From positions 1-27,607 of the forward strand of contig DFFM01000038.1 in assembly GCA_002369515.1 (NCBI GenBank): a DNA stretch of 27,607 nt, given 5' to 3'. The notes under the pieces are model-generated. The model did not search any database, had not been told where the DNA came from, and worked only from the letters and a program-made list of their open reading frames with translations. Source of the DNA: Prevotella sp. UBA3776. Lineage in GTDB: Bacteria > Bacteroidota > Bacteroidia > Bacteroidales > Bacteroidaceae. Numbering within the stretch: the first letter of the stretch is position 1; each line of letters starts with the position of its first letter. The translations under genes and the position numbers were made by a program. This document shows positions 7,390 to 16,037 of the stretch, in pieces.

Positions 7390-8268
7390 ATGAAGGACAT
7401 TTGTTGTATAGGGCACATCACGCTCGACAAGATCATCACTCCCAACACAGAAGTCTATATGAACGGGGGCACAGCATTCTATTTTGCCTACGGCATGAAC
7501 CATCTGCCGAAGAAAGTGAGCTTCCAACTGGTCACCGCCATGGGCGAAAAGGACATCAAGGCCGTTCGCACCATGCGCGAGCAGGGCATTGACGTGGTGT
7601 GCCACCACAGCCGCAACACCGTTTTCTTTGAGAACAAATACGGCCACAACATGAACAACCGACAACAGCGCGTACTGGCCAAGGCCGACCCCTTCACCGT
7701 AGGCAAGCTGGAACCCCTCGAAGCCAAGATTTTCCACCTGGGCTCGCTGCTCTCCGACGACTTTTCGCCCGAAGTGGTGAAGAGTCTGGCCGCCAAGGGG
7801 CGCGTGAGCATCGACGTGCAGGGCTTTCTGCGCGAGGTGCGCCAACAGCACGTCTATGCCACCGACTGGAAAGAGAAACTGGAGGTGCTGCGCTACACCG
7901 ACATACTGAAACTCAACGAATACGAGATGGAGGCCATCACCGGCCTGCGCGACCCGCACGAGGTGGCACGGCAGATAGCCCAATGGGGTGTGCGCGAAGT
8001 GGTCATCACGCTGGGCGACTACGGCTCGGTGATCTACCACGACGGACAGTTCGACGAAGTGCCCGCCTTCAAGCCCCGCCAAACCGTCGATGCCACGGGC
8101 TGCGGCGACACCTACTCCACGGGCTACCTCTACTGCCGCACCCAGGGCATGAGCTGCAAGGAGAGCGGACGCTTTGCCGCCGCCATGTGTACGCTCAAGC
8201 TGGAGCACAGCGGCCCGTTCGACGGCACCATCGAAGACATTGAGCGCGTCATAGGACAAACAAAATGA
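7390..8268 (+). CDS. PfkB-family carbohydrate/nucleoside kinase
   Basis: This 292-residue cytoplasmic protein has the ribokinase/PfkB fold signatures: an N-terminal glycine pair in the substrate-binding region (NGGTAF, residues 25-30) and the C-terminal motif DATGCGDTYSTGY (from residue 234). D240 is the likely catalytic base. The usual GAGD is GCGD here, a mild variation. The family phosphorylates sugars or nucleosides with ATP; the substrate cannot be fixed from sequence. The ATG at 7390 fits the -7 box at 7356; an open frame to 7258 extends upstream but would begin before the promoter. Its stop codon overlaps the start of the helicase gene in ATGA, so the two are probably translationally coupled. 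Confidence 0.85.
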   Translation: MKDICCIGHITLDKIITPNTEVYMNGGTAFYFAYGMNHLPKKVSFQLVTAMGEKDIKAVRTMREQGIDVVCHHSRNTVFFENKYGHNMNNRQQRVLAKADPFTVGKLEPLEAKIFHLGSLLSDDFSPEVVKSLAAKGRVSIDVQGFLREVRQQHVYATDWKEKLEVLRYTDILKLNEYEMEAITGLRDPHEVARQIAQWGVREVVITLGDYGSVIYHDGQFDEVPAFKPRQTVDATGCGDTYSTGYLYCRTQGMSCKESGRFAAAMCTLKLEHSGPFDGTIEDIERVIGQTK

Positions 8269-10199
8269 ACAACCCCTCAGCCTCCGCCATACAACAACTC
8301 ACCCAACAGCGGCTGTTGCTCGAACTGGAGTACAACACCGAGAAAGAGGCCTTCCGCCAACTGACCGAACAGATGGGCATCAAGCGGAAGGTGAAGCGGG
8401 GCGATGCCTGGTGGCCACTGCAAACAGGAAAAAGCTACTACAACTCGCTCAACCAACTGGCCCTGGAGGTACACCGCACGGCCGACAACGACGTTGAGCA
8501 CAACTTCGAGTTTGGAAAGACCGTGCGCTTCTTCCGCTCGCTGACAACCGAGCCGGAAACGGACATCACCGGAGGCTCCGGAAATTCCGGAGATTCCAGG
8601 AAATCCGGCAGCATCCGCTTTTTCGATTTCTCCTGCACGGTGAGCTATGTGGATGGCGACCGCATGGTGGTCATCGTGCCCGCCGCCAACCGGCTGGCCG
8701 AGCTGCAAAACGCTGAGAACCTGGGAGTTCAGCTCTACTTCGACGAAACCAGCTACCGGCTCATGCGCGAGGCGCTCGACCGCGTCATCCGCGCCAAGGG
8801 CAACCGGCTGGCCTACCTACGCGACCTGTTCTACTCGCGACAGGCGGCCCAGCACTTCTCGTTTGCCACCATGACCTTCCCCTACCTCAACGCCACGCAG
8901 GAGCTGGCCGTCAACCGTGTGCTCCGCGCCAAGGACGTGAGCATCGTCCACGGCCCGCCGGGCACCGGCAAGACCACCACCCTGGTAGAGGCCATCAACG
9001 AAACGCTCATGCGCGAGAGCCAGGTGCTGGTGTGCGCACAGAGCAACATGGCCGTTGACTGGATTTCGGAAAAACTGGTGGACCGCGGCATCCCCGTGCT
9101 GCGCATCGGCAACCCCACGCGCGTCAACGACAAGATGCTCTCGTTCACCTACGAGCGCCGCTTCGAGGCCCACCCCGACTACCCGCAGCTGTGGAGCCTG
9201 CGCAAAGCCATGCGCGAACTGCGCGACCACCGCCGCCGCGGCGACCACTCGTTCCACCAGAAGATTGAACGGCTCACGGCCCGCGCCACCGAACTGGAAA
9301 TACGCATACACAGCGAGCTCTTCGGCGAGGCGCGCGTCATTGCCTGCACACTGGTGGGAAGCGCCAACCGCATACTGCAAGGACAGAAGTTCGCCACACT
9401 GTTCATCGACGAGGCCGCACAGGCCCTGGAAGCGGCCTGCTGGATAGCCATCCGCAAGGCATCGCGCGTGGTGCTGGCCGGCGACCACTGCCAGCTGCCG
9501 CCCACGGTGAAAAGCCTGGCCGCACTGAAGGCGGGACTGGGCACCACGCTGATGGAGCGCATCGTGGCCCAGAAACCCGAGGAGGTGACGCTGCTGAAGA
9601 CCCAATACCGAATGAACGAACAAATCATGCGCTTCTCGAGCGACTGGTTCTACGGCGGGCAGGTGGAGAGCGCGCCGTCGGTGAGCCACCGCTCGGTGCT
9701 CGACCTCGACACGCCCATTGAATGGATCGACGTGAGCGACGACGAATGCCACGAAGAGTTTGTGGGCGAATCGTTCGGACGCATCAACCGCACCGAGGCG
9801 CAGCTGACGCTCGACACCCTGAAGCACTACTTCGAGCGAATCAGCAAGCAACGGCTGCTGGACGAACGCATCGACGTGGGCATCATCTCGCCCTACCGCG
9901 CCCAGGTGCAGCTGCTGCGGCAGATGGTCAAGCGGAGCGAGTTTCTGAAGCCTTTCCGCCGACAAATCAGCGTCAACACCGTGGATGGTTTCCAAGGCCA
10001 GGAGCGCGACATCATCGTCATCTCGCTGGTCCGCTCGAACGACGACGGGCAGATTGGGTTCCTGCGCGACCTGCGCCGCATGAACGTGGCCATGACGCGA
10101 GCCCGCATGAAACTCATCATACTGGGCGACGTACACACCCTGACGCGCCACCCTTTCTACCGCAAGCTCTACGAATACATTGAGAAACTGAAAGACTAG
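8265..10199 (+). CDS. Superfamily 1B (IGHMBP2/UPF1-like) DNA/RNA helicase
   Basis: This 644-residue protein carries all the main SF1 motifs: Walker A GPPGTGKTT (230-238), Walker B FIDEAAQALE with D382/E383, motif III AGDHCQLPPTVKS, motif IV QYRMNEQIM, motif V VNTVDGFQGQERD and motif VI NVAMTRARMKL. This pattern is typical of the DNA2/UPF1/IGHMBP2 group, which unwinds DNA or RNA 5' to 3'; the bacterial role is poorly defined. The N-terminal 200 residues should hold the 1B-type accessory domain. Residues 103-115 form a Gly/Ser-rich insertion encoded by four 9-nt repeat units (8571-8609), an oddity discussed under findings. The start overlaps the kinase stop codon by 4 bp. No terminator is visible before the HAD gene. 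Confidence 0.9.
   Translation: MNNPSASAIQQLTQQRLLLELEYNTEKEAFRQLTEQMGIKRKVKRGDAWWPLQTGKSYYNSLNQLALEVHRTADNDVEHNFEFGKTVRFFRSLTTEPETDITGGSGNSGDSRKSGSIRFFDFSCTVSYVDGDRMVVIVPAANRLAELQNAENLGVQLYFDETSYRLMREALDRVIRAKGNRLAYLRDLFYSRQAAQHFSFATMTFPYLNATQELAVNRVLRAKDVSIVHGPPGTGKTTTLVEAINETLMRESQVLVCAQSNMAVDWISEKLVDRGIPVLRIGNPTRVNDKMLSFTYERRFEAHPDYPQLWSLRKAMRELRDHRRRGDHSFHQKIERLTARATELEIRIHSELFGEARVIACTLVGSANRILQGQKFATLFIDEAAQALEAACWIAIRKASRVVLAGDHCQLPPTVKSLAALKAGLGTTLMERIVAQKPEEVTLLKTQYRMNEQIMRFSSDWFYGGQVESAPSVSHRSVLDLDTPIEWIDVSDDECHEEFVGESFGRINRTEAQLTLDTLKHYFERISKQRLLDERIDVGIISPYRAQVQLLRQMVKRSEFLKPFRRQISVNTVDGFQGQERDIIVISLVRSNDDGQIGFLRDLRRMNVAMTRARMKLIILGDVHTLTRHPFYRKLYEYIEKLKD
8571..8609 (+). repeat. 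In-frame 9-nt TCCGGA-type repeat inside the helicase gene
   Basis: Four 9-nt units of the form NNTCCGGAN (GGCTCCGGA, AATTCCGGA, GATTCCAGG, AAATCCGGC, starting at 8573) encode the Gly/Ser-rich stretch GGSGNSGDSRKSG. The unit matches the intergenic array at 10257-10364. Confidence 0.8.
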
Positions 10200-10200
10200 A

Positions 10201-10370
10201 ATCTCCAGGGGGATATGGAGATTCCGGGGGAAATGGAGATTCCGGGGAGGCGGATTTTCCGGAATGTCCGGATTTTCTGGAATGTCCGGAATGTCCGGAT
10301 TTTCCGGATTATCCGGATTATCCGGATTATCCAGGATATCCGGAACATCCGGTTTCTCCGGGAAATCCCC
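10201..10370. repeat. 9-nt tandem repeat array centred on TCCGGA
   Basis: About twelve units of nine bases (10257-10364), mostly ATCCGGATT, GTCCGGAAT or TTCCGGATT, follow a degenerate lead-in with two ATTCCGGGG blocks (10219-10250). The core TCCGGA is a palindrome, so the array can fold in many registers on either strand. It fills the gap between the helicase stop and the HAD gene. With a 9-nt period it stays open in several frames, and one frame joins the HAD gene. Confidence 0.9.
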
Positions 10371-10394
10371 ATCAAAAAGAAAAAAAAGAACGTC

Positions 10395-11114
10395 ATGAAC
10401 CCAACCGATAGAAACAACCATTTCGGACGCAACGCCAAACTGATAGCCTTCGATGCCGACGACACGCTGTGGGACTGCCAGTCGTGGTTCAATCGCGTGG
10501 AGGAGGACTACTGCCGCCTGCTGGCTCCATGGGCCAGTGCAGAGGAAGTGTCGCGCCAGCTGTTTGCCACGGAGTGCCGCAACGTGCCACTGACGGGCTA
10601 CGGCGTGAAGGCATTCACACTCTCGCTCGTAGAAAACGCCGTCACACTGACCGAGGGACGCATCGAGGCCGACCGGCTGCTGCAGATTCAGCGGCTGGGG
10701 CTGAGTCTGCTCAGCATTCCCGCCACACCGCTCGAGGGGGTGGAGACAGCCCTTCGCCATCTGCGACAGCGAGGGTGCTACCAGCTGGCAGTGTTCACCA
10801 AGGGCGAGATTCAGGACCAGGAAGGCAAACTGCTGCGCTCGGGCCTGTGGCCGCTGTTTGACCGTGTGGTGGTGGTGGCCGACAAACAGGAGCGCCAGTA
10901 CCGCGAGCTCTGCCGCCAGTTGGGCATCGGCATGGACGAGCTCGTCATGGTGGGCAACTCGTTCAAGAGCGACATCGAGCCTGTGCTGAAAATGGGGGGA
11001 CGGGCCATCTACATTCCGTTCCACACCACGTGGGCGCACGAACAGACCGAAGAGTACGGCCACGAAAACCTCATCGTGCTGGATGAGATTTCACAAATCA
11101 AGAATTTCCTTTGA
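10395..11114 (+). CDS. HAD-superfamily hydrolase (phosphatase-like)
   Basis: This 239-residue cytoplasmic protein has motif I FDADDTLW with nucleophile D20 and acid D22, motif II threonine T135 (VFTKGE), and motif IV GNSFKSD (187-193) with D193 for magnesium binding. The alpha-helical stretch between motifs I and II fits a C1 cap, as in phosphoglycolate phosphatase- or YjjG-like enzymes. Substrate unknown; small phosphorylated metabolites are usual. The frame is open from 10215, which would add 60 residues translated from the 9-nt repeat array. I prefer the ATG at 10395 because the HAD core starts soon after it and the upstream residues are low-complexity repeat. It may be read from the kinase-helicase transcript, since no terminator or clear promoter intervenes. 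Confidence 0.85.
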   Translation: MNPTDRNNHFGRNAKLIAFDADDTLWDCQSWFNRVEEDYCRLLAPWASAEEVSRQLFATECRNVPLTGYGVKAFTLSLVENAVTLTEGRIEADRLLQIQRLGLSLLSIPATPLEGVETALRHLRQRGCYQLAVFTKGEIQDQEGKLLRSGLWPLFDRVVVVADKQERQYRELCRQLGIGMDELVMVGNSFKSDIEPVLKMGGRAIYIPFHTTWAHEQTEEYGHENLIVLDEISQIKNFL

Positions 11115-11140
11115 AGGAATAAAAACAAATGGGTTAGGTT

Positions 11141-11416
11141 AGGAAAGAAATTGGAATAATTGGAATAATTAACCAAGAATATATTATTCAAGTTTCGCTA
11201 TCGCTCAACTTTTTGGAGTTCAAGGAGTTCATGGAGTTCAAGGAGTTGCAAGACAATAGCTTCGTGCCGTGTTTCCCCAAAAACAGAAGGACTCAGAGCA
11301 AAGACTAATGTCTTGAAACTCCTTGTAACTCCTTGCAACTCCTTGTTTACTTAACATGCGAAAGTTGAGTATATTATTTATGGCGTAATTATTCCAATTA
11401 TTCCAATTTCTTTCCT
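11141..11416. repeat. Giant inverted repeat built from AAGGAGTT units
   Basis: The outer arms 11141-11171 and 11386-11416 are perfect 31 bp inverted repeats containing TTGGAATAATTGGAATAAT. Inside them the arms remain similar: left CAAGTTTCGC and several GGAGTTCAAGGAGTT units (11213-11251); right, read on the minus strand, CAACTTTCGC and AAGGAGTTGCAAGGAGTT units (11314-11369). The pair fills the gap between the converging HAD and GH115 genes, so it can act as a barrier or terminator for both. A related single arm lies at 27432-27492. Confidence 0.9.
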
Positions 11417-11431
11417 ATTGCCAATCCCGGT

Positions 11432-13939
11432 TTATCTTTTCACCGGCGACTCGTTGCCAAACAGGAACTGAGGCTTGTAGCCGCCACAATCGACCACTAC
11501 TTTCTCGAAGACGATGGCCGGGTCGCAGGGATGGAGGGTGAGGGTGTGCCACTGGCCATCCTCGCCGCTTGGGGCCGCCTGCGCATTCAGCGGCAGCTCC
11601 ACCACCTTCTCAATGATGCGTCGGGCCACGGTGGGATAGAACACGCTGTAGATGTTTTCAGGGGCTTCGTTCAGCCGGTCGTTGAACACCACGCGCTGCG
11701 GCTCGCCGCCATCCAGCTGGACGGTGTAGGCCAGTCCGCCCTTGTTGAGATAGTCGAGCGTGGATTTCACCACCACATGCACTTTGACCCGCTGTGGCTG
11801 CTCGCCCTTGAGCGCAAAGCGGTAGGTAACCTGCGCATCGCCCGTGGGGCGGGTGTAGGGCATCAGCGCCAGTCCGCTCAGCGTTCGTCCCATGTAGGGG
11901 ATGACGGTCCATGCGGTGCCCTCGGCGGCAGTGGCCTCGAAGTAGTGCTCGGCCTCCATGGCCACGAAACCATTGCTGCCTGCGAACACATATCCGCCGG
12001 GCTCGGTGTTCTGGACGCGCTTCACGGTGGGCATGCGGTCGGCGGGGAAGTCGTCGTTCCACGATGTGTAGCCGATGTGCTTCTGGGTCATCATGCCGTT
12101 CCACTTGCCGTTGGCAATGTCGTGGTTGTAGGCTGCGCAGAGCACTGAGTCGCGCCTGAAGGCCTGCTCCACGCGGTCGGCCCAGAGGTTGGCCTCGGGG
12201 TTGTTGCGCTGGGCCAGATAGAGGTTCATGGCCTGGGCGTAATACATCTGGTACATGTTCGACATGGCCTGTATGGGGAACAGGATGAGCTGCTGATAGG
12301 CATCGCGATAGGCGGGTTCGAGCGAGATGAACTGGCGCAAGGCCTCGGCCTCCAGTCGCATGTAGTCGTCGGCCACCTGCCGCCACTCGCCGGTTTCAAC
12401 GTTGTAGGTGCGGGCGTCGAGCATTTCGACCGTCGAACGGCCTGCATACTTGCAGCAGAGGTTCAACAGCCGCGCGGCCTCGTCGCCCTGCTGAAGGCCG
12501 AACTGCTGGCGGCAGAACTGCACCGTGTGGTCGCAGACGTTGTCGGCCCCCACCACACGGGGGTTCCACGCCATGTCCATGAACAGGGTGATGGGGTACT
12601 CCATGGGCTTGAGGTCGCCCACGTTGAGAATCCACAGGCGGTCGATGCCATAGTCGTAGGCCAGCGTGAGCTGTTCCCACATGTTCTGCGTGGGAGTGAC
12701 GTTGAGCCACTTCGAGTTGCGTGGTGCCCCCACGTAGTCCACGTGGTAGTAGAGTCCCCATCCGCCGGGATGGTTGCGCTCCTTGGCAGAGGGCACACGC
12801 CGTATGTTGCCCCAGTTGTCGTCGCAGAGCAGAATGAGCACGTCGTCGGGCACTCGCATGCCCTTGTCGTAATAGTCGAGCACCTCCTTGTAGAGAGCCC
12901 ACACCTGTGGCGTCTTGCTGGCCGGGCGGCGGGTCACTTGCTTGATGATGTTGCGCTGGTTTTCCACGATGCGGCTCAGGAGCTTGGTGTCGGCATCCTG
13001 GCTCATGGCCTCGTCGCCGTCGCCACGCATGCCGATGGTCACCAGGTCGTCGGTGCCCTTCATTCGCTCGATGCCTTCGCGGAAGAACTGGTCGAGACGC
13101 TGCTGATTGGTCTGGTAGTTCCATGGCCCCCACTCGCTGCGGCGGCGGGCATACTCCTGGTGGTTGCGCGCCATGGGCTCGTGGTGGGAAGTTCCCATGA
13201 TGATGCCCATCTGGTCGGCCAGCTGCGAATTTTCCGGGTCGTCAGCATAGAAAGCCCAGCTCCACATGGCCGGCCAGAGATAGTTGCCCTTCAGGCGCAG
13301 TATCAGCTCGAACACCCGCTCGTAGAAGCGGTGGTCGCCATAGTTGGTGCCGAAGGTGTTCTTCACCCACGACGTGAGACAGGGAGCCTCGTCGTTGAGA
13401 AACAGCCCCCGGTAGCGCACGGCAGGTTCGCCGTCGGTGTATTCGCCGCGCTTGACCCACAGCTGCTCGCGTTTGACCACCGGCACGTCGGCCCAATAGT
13501 ACCACGGCGAGACGCCCATCTGCTGCGAAAGCTCGTAGATGCCATAGACGGTGCCTCGCTTGTCGCTGCCTGCAATGACCAACTGCCGGCCAATGGTCTT
13601 GATGATGTATTTCTCGGTTTTCCCCTTCAGATTCTTCAGTTCGCCGCGCTTCACCCACTGGTCAATCAGCCGGTTGCTTCCCACCGTACCTATTATAATA
13701 TGGGTTGCCCCCTCCTGCCCGTCCTTGGACGCGAGAGGAACGCCCACCCGCTGGAAGTCGGCTTGCAGGCTGGCCACCGCCCGATGGACACAACTATGTT
13801 CGCGCGCATCCACATCAATGACGGCGCCGCTCAGCGACAGCGCATCGTCATGCGGGGTGAAAACAACAAACGGTGCAGCTCCCTTCACTGTCAAGGCCAA
13901 AAGAACTGATAATAAGTTTAGTAAGAATAATCTCTTCAT
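11432..13939 (-). CDS. Glycoside hydrolase family 115 alpha-glucuronidase
   Basis: This 835-residue protein has a signal peptide (MKRLFLLNLLSVLLALTVKG) and the hallmarks of GH115: an N-terminal domain (to about 165), then the TIM-barrel region with YRGLFLNDEAPCLTSW, LKGNYLWPAMW, MGIIMGTSHHEPMARN and TIGMRGDGDEAM. Length matches characterised GH115 enzymes. The family removes (4-O-methyl-)glucuronic acid from xylan side chains, including internal ones, and some members act on arabinogalactan. It probably works in the periplasm or at the outer membrane. An upstream in-frame start at 13972 adds 11 residues and overlaps the -7 box at 13970-13977, so the ATG at 13939 is preferred. It is transcribed separately from the genes to its right, but its activity fits the SusC/D-GH43 locus. 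Confidence 0.9.
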   Translation of the reverse strand: MKRLFLLNLLSVLLALTVKGAAPFVVFTPHDDALSLSGAVIDVDAREHSCVHRAVASLQADFQRVGVPLASKDGQEGATHIIIGTVGSNRLIDQWVKRGELKNLKGKTEKYIIKTIGRQLVIAGSDKRGTVYGIYELSQQMGVSPWYYWADVPVVKREQLWVKRGEYTDGEPAVRYRGLFLNDEAPCLTSWVKNTFGTNYGDHRFYERVFELILRLKGNYLWPAMWSWAFYADDPENSQLADQMGIIMGTSHHEPMARNHQEYARRRSEWGPWNYQTNQQRLDQFFREGIERMKGTDDLVTIGMRGDGDEAMSQDADTKLLSRIVENQRNIIKQVTRRPASKTPQVWALYKEVLDYYDKGMRVPDDVLILLCDDNWGNIRRVPSAKERNHPGGWGLYYHVDYVGAPRNSKWLNVTPTQNMWEQLTLAYDYGIDRLWILNVGDLKPMEYPITLFMDMAWNPRVVGADNVCDHTVQFCRQQFGLQQGDEAARLLNLCCKYAGRSTVEMLDARTYNVETGEWRQVADDYMRLEAEALRQFISLEPAYRDAYQQLILFPIQAMSNMYQMYYAQAMNLYLAQRNNPEANLWADRVEQAFRRDSVLCAAYNHDIANGKWNGMMTQKHIGYTSWNDDFPADRMPTVKRVQNTEPGGYVFAGSNGFVAMEAEHYFEATAAEGTAWTVIPYMGRTLSGLALMPYTRPTGDAQVTYRFALKGEQPQRVKVHVVVKSTLDYLNKGGLAYTVQLDGGEPQRVVFNDRLNEAPENIYSVFYPTVARRIIEKVVELPLNAQAAPSGEDGQWHTLTLHPCDPAIVFEKVVVDCGGYKPQFLFGNESPVKR

Positions 13940-13969
13940 GGTTTGCACAACATTTAGTTTCTTTGGCTG

Positions 13970-13977
13970 CAAAGATA
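13970..13977 (-). promoter_or_regulatory. -7 promoter box for GH115
   Basis: On the minus strand 13977-13970 reads TATCTTTG, an exact TAnnTTTG match, about 30 bp ahead of the ATG at 13939. No clear TTTG is found 20 bp upstream of it. Confidence 0.55.
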
Positions 13978-14386
13978 ATACATTTTTGGGGCATTATTGT
14001 TTCCCCAATGTTACATAATGCTTCATTTTTGTTTCATCATGAAATATTTTGTCCACAAGGTGGGAAGGTCATGAAACACAAAGTGCCGCGCCTCCCCGGC
14101 GCAGCACTTGTAAAAAATACCATAATAAAAAAGCGATCGTGTATACCTAAGTATGAGTAATTGTATATTAGTTGTTCTATTAGTTGTATGCTCTGTCTGT
14201 CTTTTCCTTCCCCATCCGTTTGCATTCCCTTGGTTTGGAGGCGCGGCCCCCGGGGCTGACTGCATTCCCCACAGGGGTGGAGACGGAAGGAACACTTTTT
14301 TTGTTTTTCCTGTTGCAAAGATACGACAAATGATTGAAACGGGTTTTATGATTTGTTGCAGAATGTTTTAATTCTGTATCATTGAA
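13978..14386. other. Gap between GH115 and the CxxCH lipoprotein gene
   Basis: No convincing gene is seen. A GC-rich hairpin at 14081-14109 (AAGTGC-C-GCGCC, loop TCCCC, GGCGC-A-GCACTT) could end leftward transcription from the lipoprotein gene, although its T-run is weak. A second TATCTTTG box on the minus strand (14323-14316) could start a short leftward transcript of about 200 nt ending at that hairpin. Two short minus-strand open frames overlap here, but they have non-ATG starts and no recognisable protein features. Confidence 0.5.
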
Positions 14387-15916
14387 TCAAAAGTGGCTCA
14401 TTTTTTTGATTTTCGTAGCTTTTCGGTCGTCACTCTCAATGAGACTTCCCATCGTTCGGCCGTCGATGACCACCCGGCGCGAAGTGAAATCGGGCGTATT
14501 GAAAGAGTAGAGCAGCTGCTGATAGAAACGCTTCGGGTTGCGCTGCGGCAGCATAAAAGGCTTGGTGGCCTTGCCATCACGGTCGATATGGGCGAAATAA
14601 ACCCGCGTGTAGAGTCCGTCGTCGCGCCTGCTGGTGAAGAGGAACCAACGGCTGTTGGCGCTCCACGTGTGCAGGCTCTCGGCGCGCGGGCTGTTCACCT
14701 CGTCGAGCGGGCGCGACTGCAGCGTCTGCAGGTCGAGCAGCCAGAGGTCGGCCTCGGGGTGCCAAACGGAGAAGTAACCGTAGTTGGTCTGGGTGAACAT
14801 GAGGTGGCGGCCGTCGTACGAGGGTCGCGGCCACGTGGTGCTCTTGCACGTGACGGCTGCGCTGATGAGCGTATCCACCTGTTGGCCCAAGCGTCCCGTT
14901 GCAGCGTCGAAACTGACGCGGCAGAGGCTGTACATCTCCTTGTCGTAGTCGGTGGGATAGACCTGGCGGCGGGCGGTGGTGAAGTAGAGCCATCGGCCGT
15001 CGTGCGAGAAAGCGGGCGTGTTCTCAGCCCAGTATTTGCGCATGATGAGGGTGTCCTCCAGAATCTGGTGCGTCTGCGTGTCATAGACAAACACGTCGGA
15101 CGACGAGTCGTACACTTCGATGCGCTTGGGGCCGGCGGTGTGGAACATCTGCGACGTGCTGTTGGTGGAGAAGGCGCAGTAGCGGCCCCCCGGGTGCCAC
15201 GAGGGATAGACCATCGAACCGCCCAGCGAGTCGTTGCGCGCCTTGAGCAGCTCTACGTCGGCATCGCCGCCGGGCGTGTTTGCGCCGCCAGGCGTCTGGG
15301 CGTTGTGGATGACCGTTGCGCCATGACCGCCACGCACATGAAAGACGTACTGGTCGGGGTTGGTGCGGTTGGCCGTATGACAGTTCAAACAGGCGCCGGG
15401 AGTCTGGGTGTTCACCAGCAGGGGCGACTCGTCGAAGGTGGCGAGGTCGCGCTGGTAGAGGCCCATCTTGCTGTAAATCTTGTAGCTGGGCGGAATGCGG
15501 CGGTAGGTGATGCCCCACTCGTCGAGCGCATCGGCGCTGACAAAGATGTTGAAGTCGGAAAACTGCGTCCAACGCCCGTCCTTGCGCGCGCAGACCGTCA
15601 GCGTGAGCTGTCCGCCGCGGTTGGCCTCGAGCAGCTGGTGCCACTCGTCGATGTCGAAGTCGGCATAGGCCCCGGCGGTGTGGAGACTGCCCTGGCGGCT
15701 GCCCTTCACCTCTACATCCAGACGGTCGAACCCGTCGTCGGCCATTGAGAAGTCGAGCGGAGCGATGCCCACAGGAATGGTCACCCCCACATAGTCGGGA
15801 TAGATGGCGGGCTGGCCCTTCACTTTCTGCACGTTCTCAGGACGCGAAGAACAGCCTGGCAAGAAGAGGACTGCCAGCAACAAAAAAAGAATTGCCGTAT
15901 AGTGGACTTTTGACAT
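14387..15916 (-). CDS. Lipoprotein with CxxCH motif and TolB-like repeats
   Basis: This 509-residue lipoprotein has a lipobox (FLPGC, C22). A single CxxCH motif (CLNCH, 176-180) is the classic covalent heme c site and is followed by NRTNPDQYVFHVRGG. The second half carries PD40/TolB-type beta-propeller repeats, visible as PSWHPGGRYCAFSTN, PAFSHDGRWLYFTT, PSYDGRHLMFTQ and SANSRWFLFTS. I recall similar PD40 proteins with this motif in Bacteroides, but their function is not established to my knowledge. The ATG at 15916 is chosen because the lipoprotein signal begins there; an upstream ATG at 15982 adds 22 charged residues. It lies 121 bp downstream of the membrane-protein gene on the same strand, so an operon is likely. 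Roles in electron transfer or in surface sensing are both possible. Confidence 0.7.
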   Translation of the reverse strand: MSKVHYTAILFLLLAVLFLPGCSSRPENVQKVKGQPAIYPDYVGVTIPVGIAPLDFSMADDGFDRLDVEVKGSRQGSLHTAGAYADFDIDEWHQLLEANRGGQLTLTVCARKDGRWTQFSDFNIFVSADALDEWGITYRRIPPSYKIYSKMGLYQRDLATFDESPLLVNTQTPGACLNCHTANRTNPDQYVFHVRGGHGATVIHNAQTPGGANTPGGDADVELLKARNDSLGGSMVYPSWHPGGRYCAFSTNSTSQMFHTAGPKRIEVYDSSSDVFVYDTQTHQILEDTLIMRKYWAENTPAFSHDGRWLYFTTARRQVYPTDYDKEMYSLCRVSFDAATGRLGQQVDTLISAAVTCKSTTWPRPSYDGRHLMFTQTNYGYFSVWHPEADLWLLDLQTLQSRPLDEVNSPRAESLHTWSANSRWFLFTSRRDDGLYTRVYFAHIDRDGKATKPFMLPQRNPKRFYQQLLYSFNTPDFTSRRVVIDGRTMGSLIESDDRKATKIKKMSHF

Positions 15917-16037
15917 TTTACTTTCAATTCTGAACATTGTTGTTTTTTTGCTATCTGCTTTTTTTTGAGATTGAACTTCCATGACGGGAGCAACGACGGA
16001 CTGGCCCCCCGCACTATTTTTCCTTCTCCTTCGCCGC

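Noticed and set aside
10215..10394. 60-codon upstream extension of the HAD hydrolase
   Set aside because: It is translated repeat sequence; the HAD core begins soon after the ATG at 10395. It remains a formal possibility and is noted as a finding.
8817..11063. 748-codon antisense open frame opposite the helicase and HAD genes
   Set aside because: It runs through two well-supported genes and the 9-nt array, which stays open in several frames; its His- and Val-rich peptide is typical of antisense shadows.
14023..14318. Two overlapping minus-strand open frames of about 90 codons
   Set aside because: They have non-ATG starts, one begins at a promoter-like box, they include a hairpin, and they have no recognisable features.
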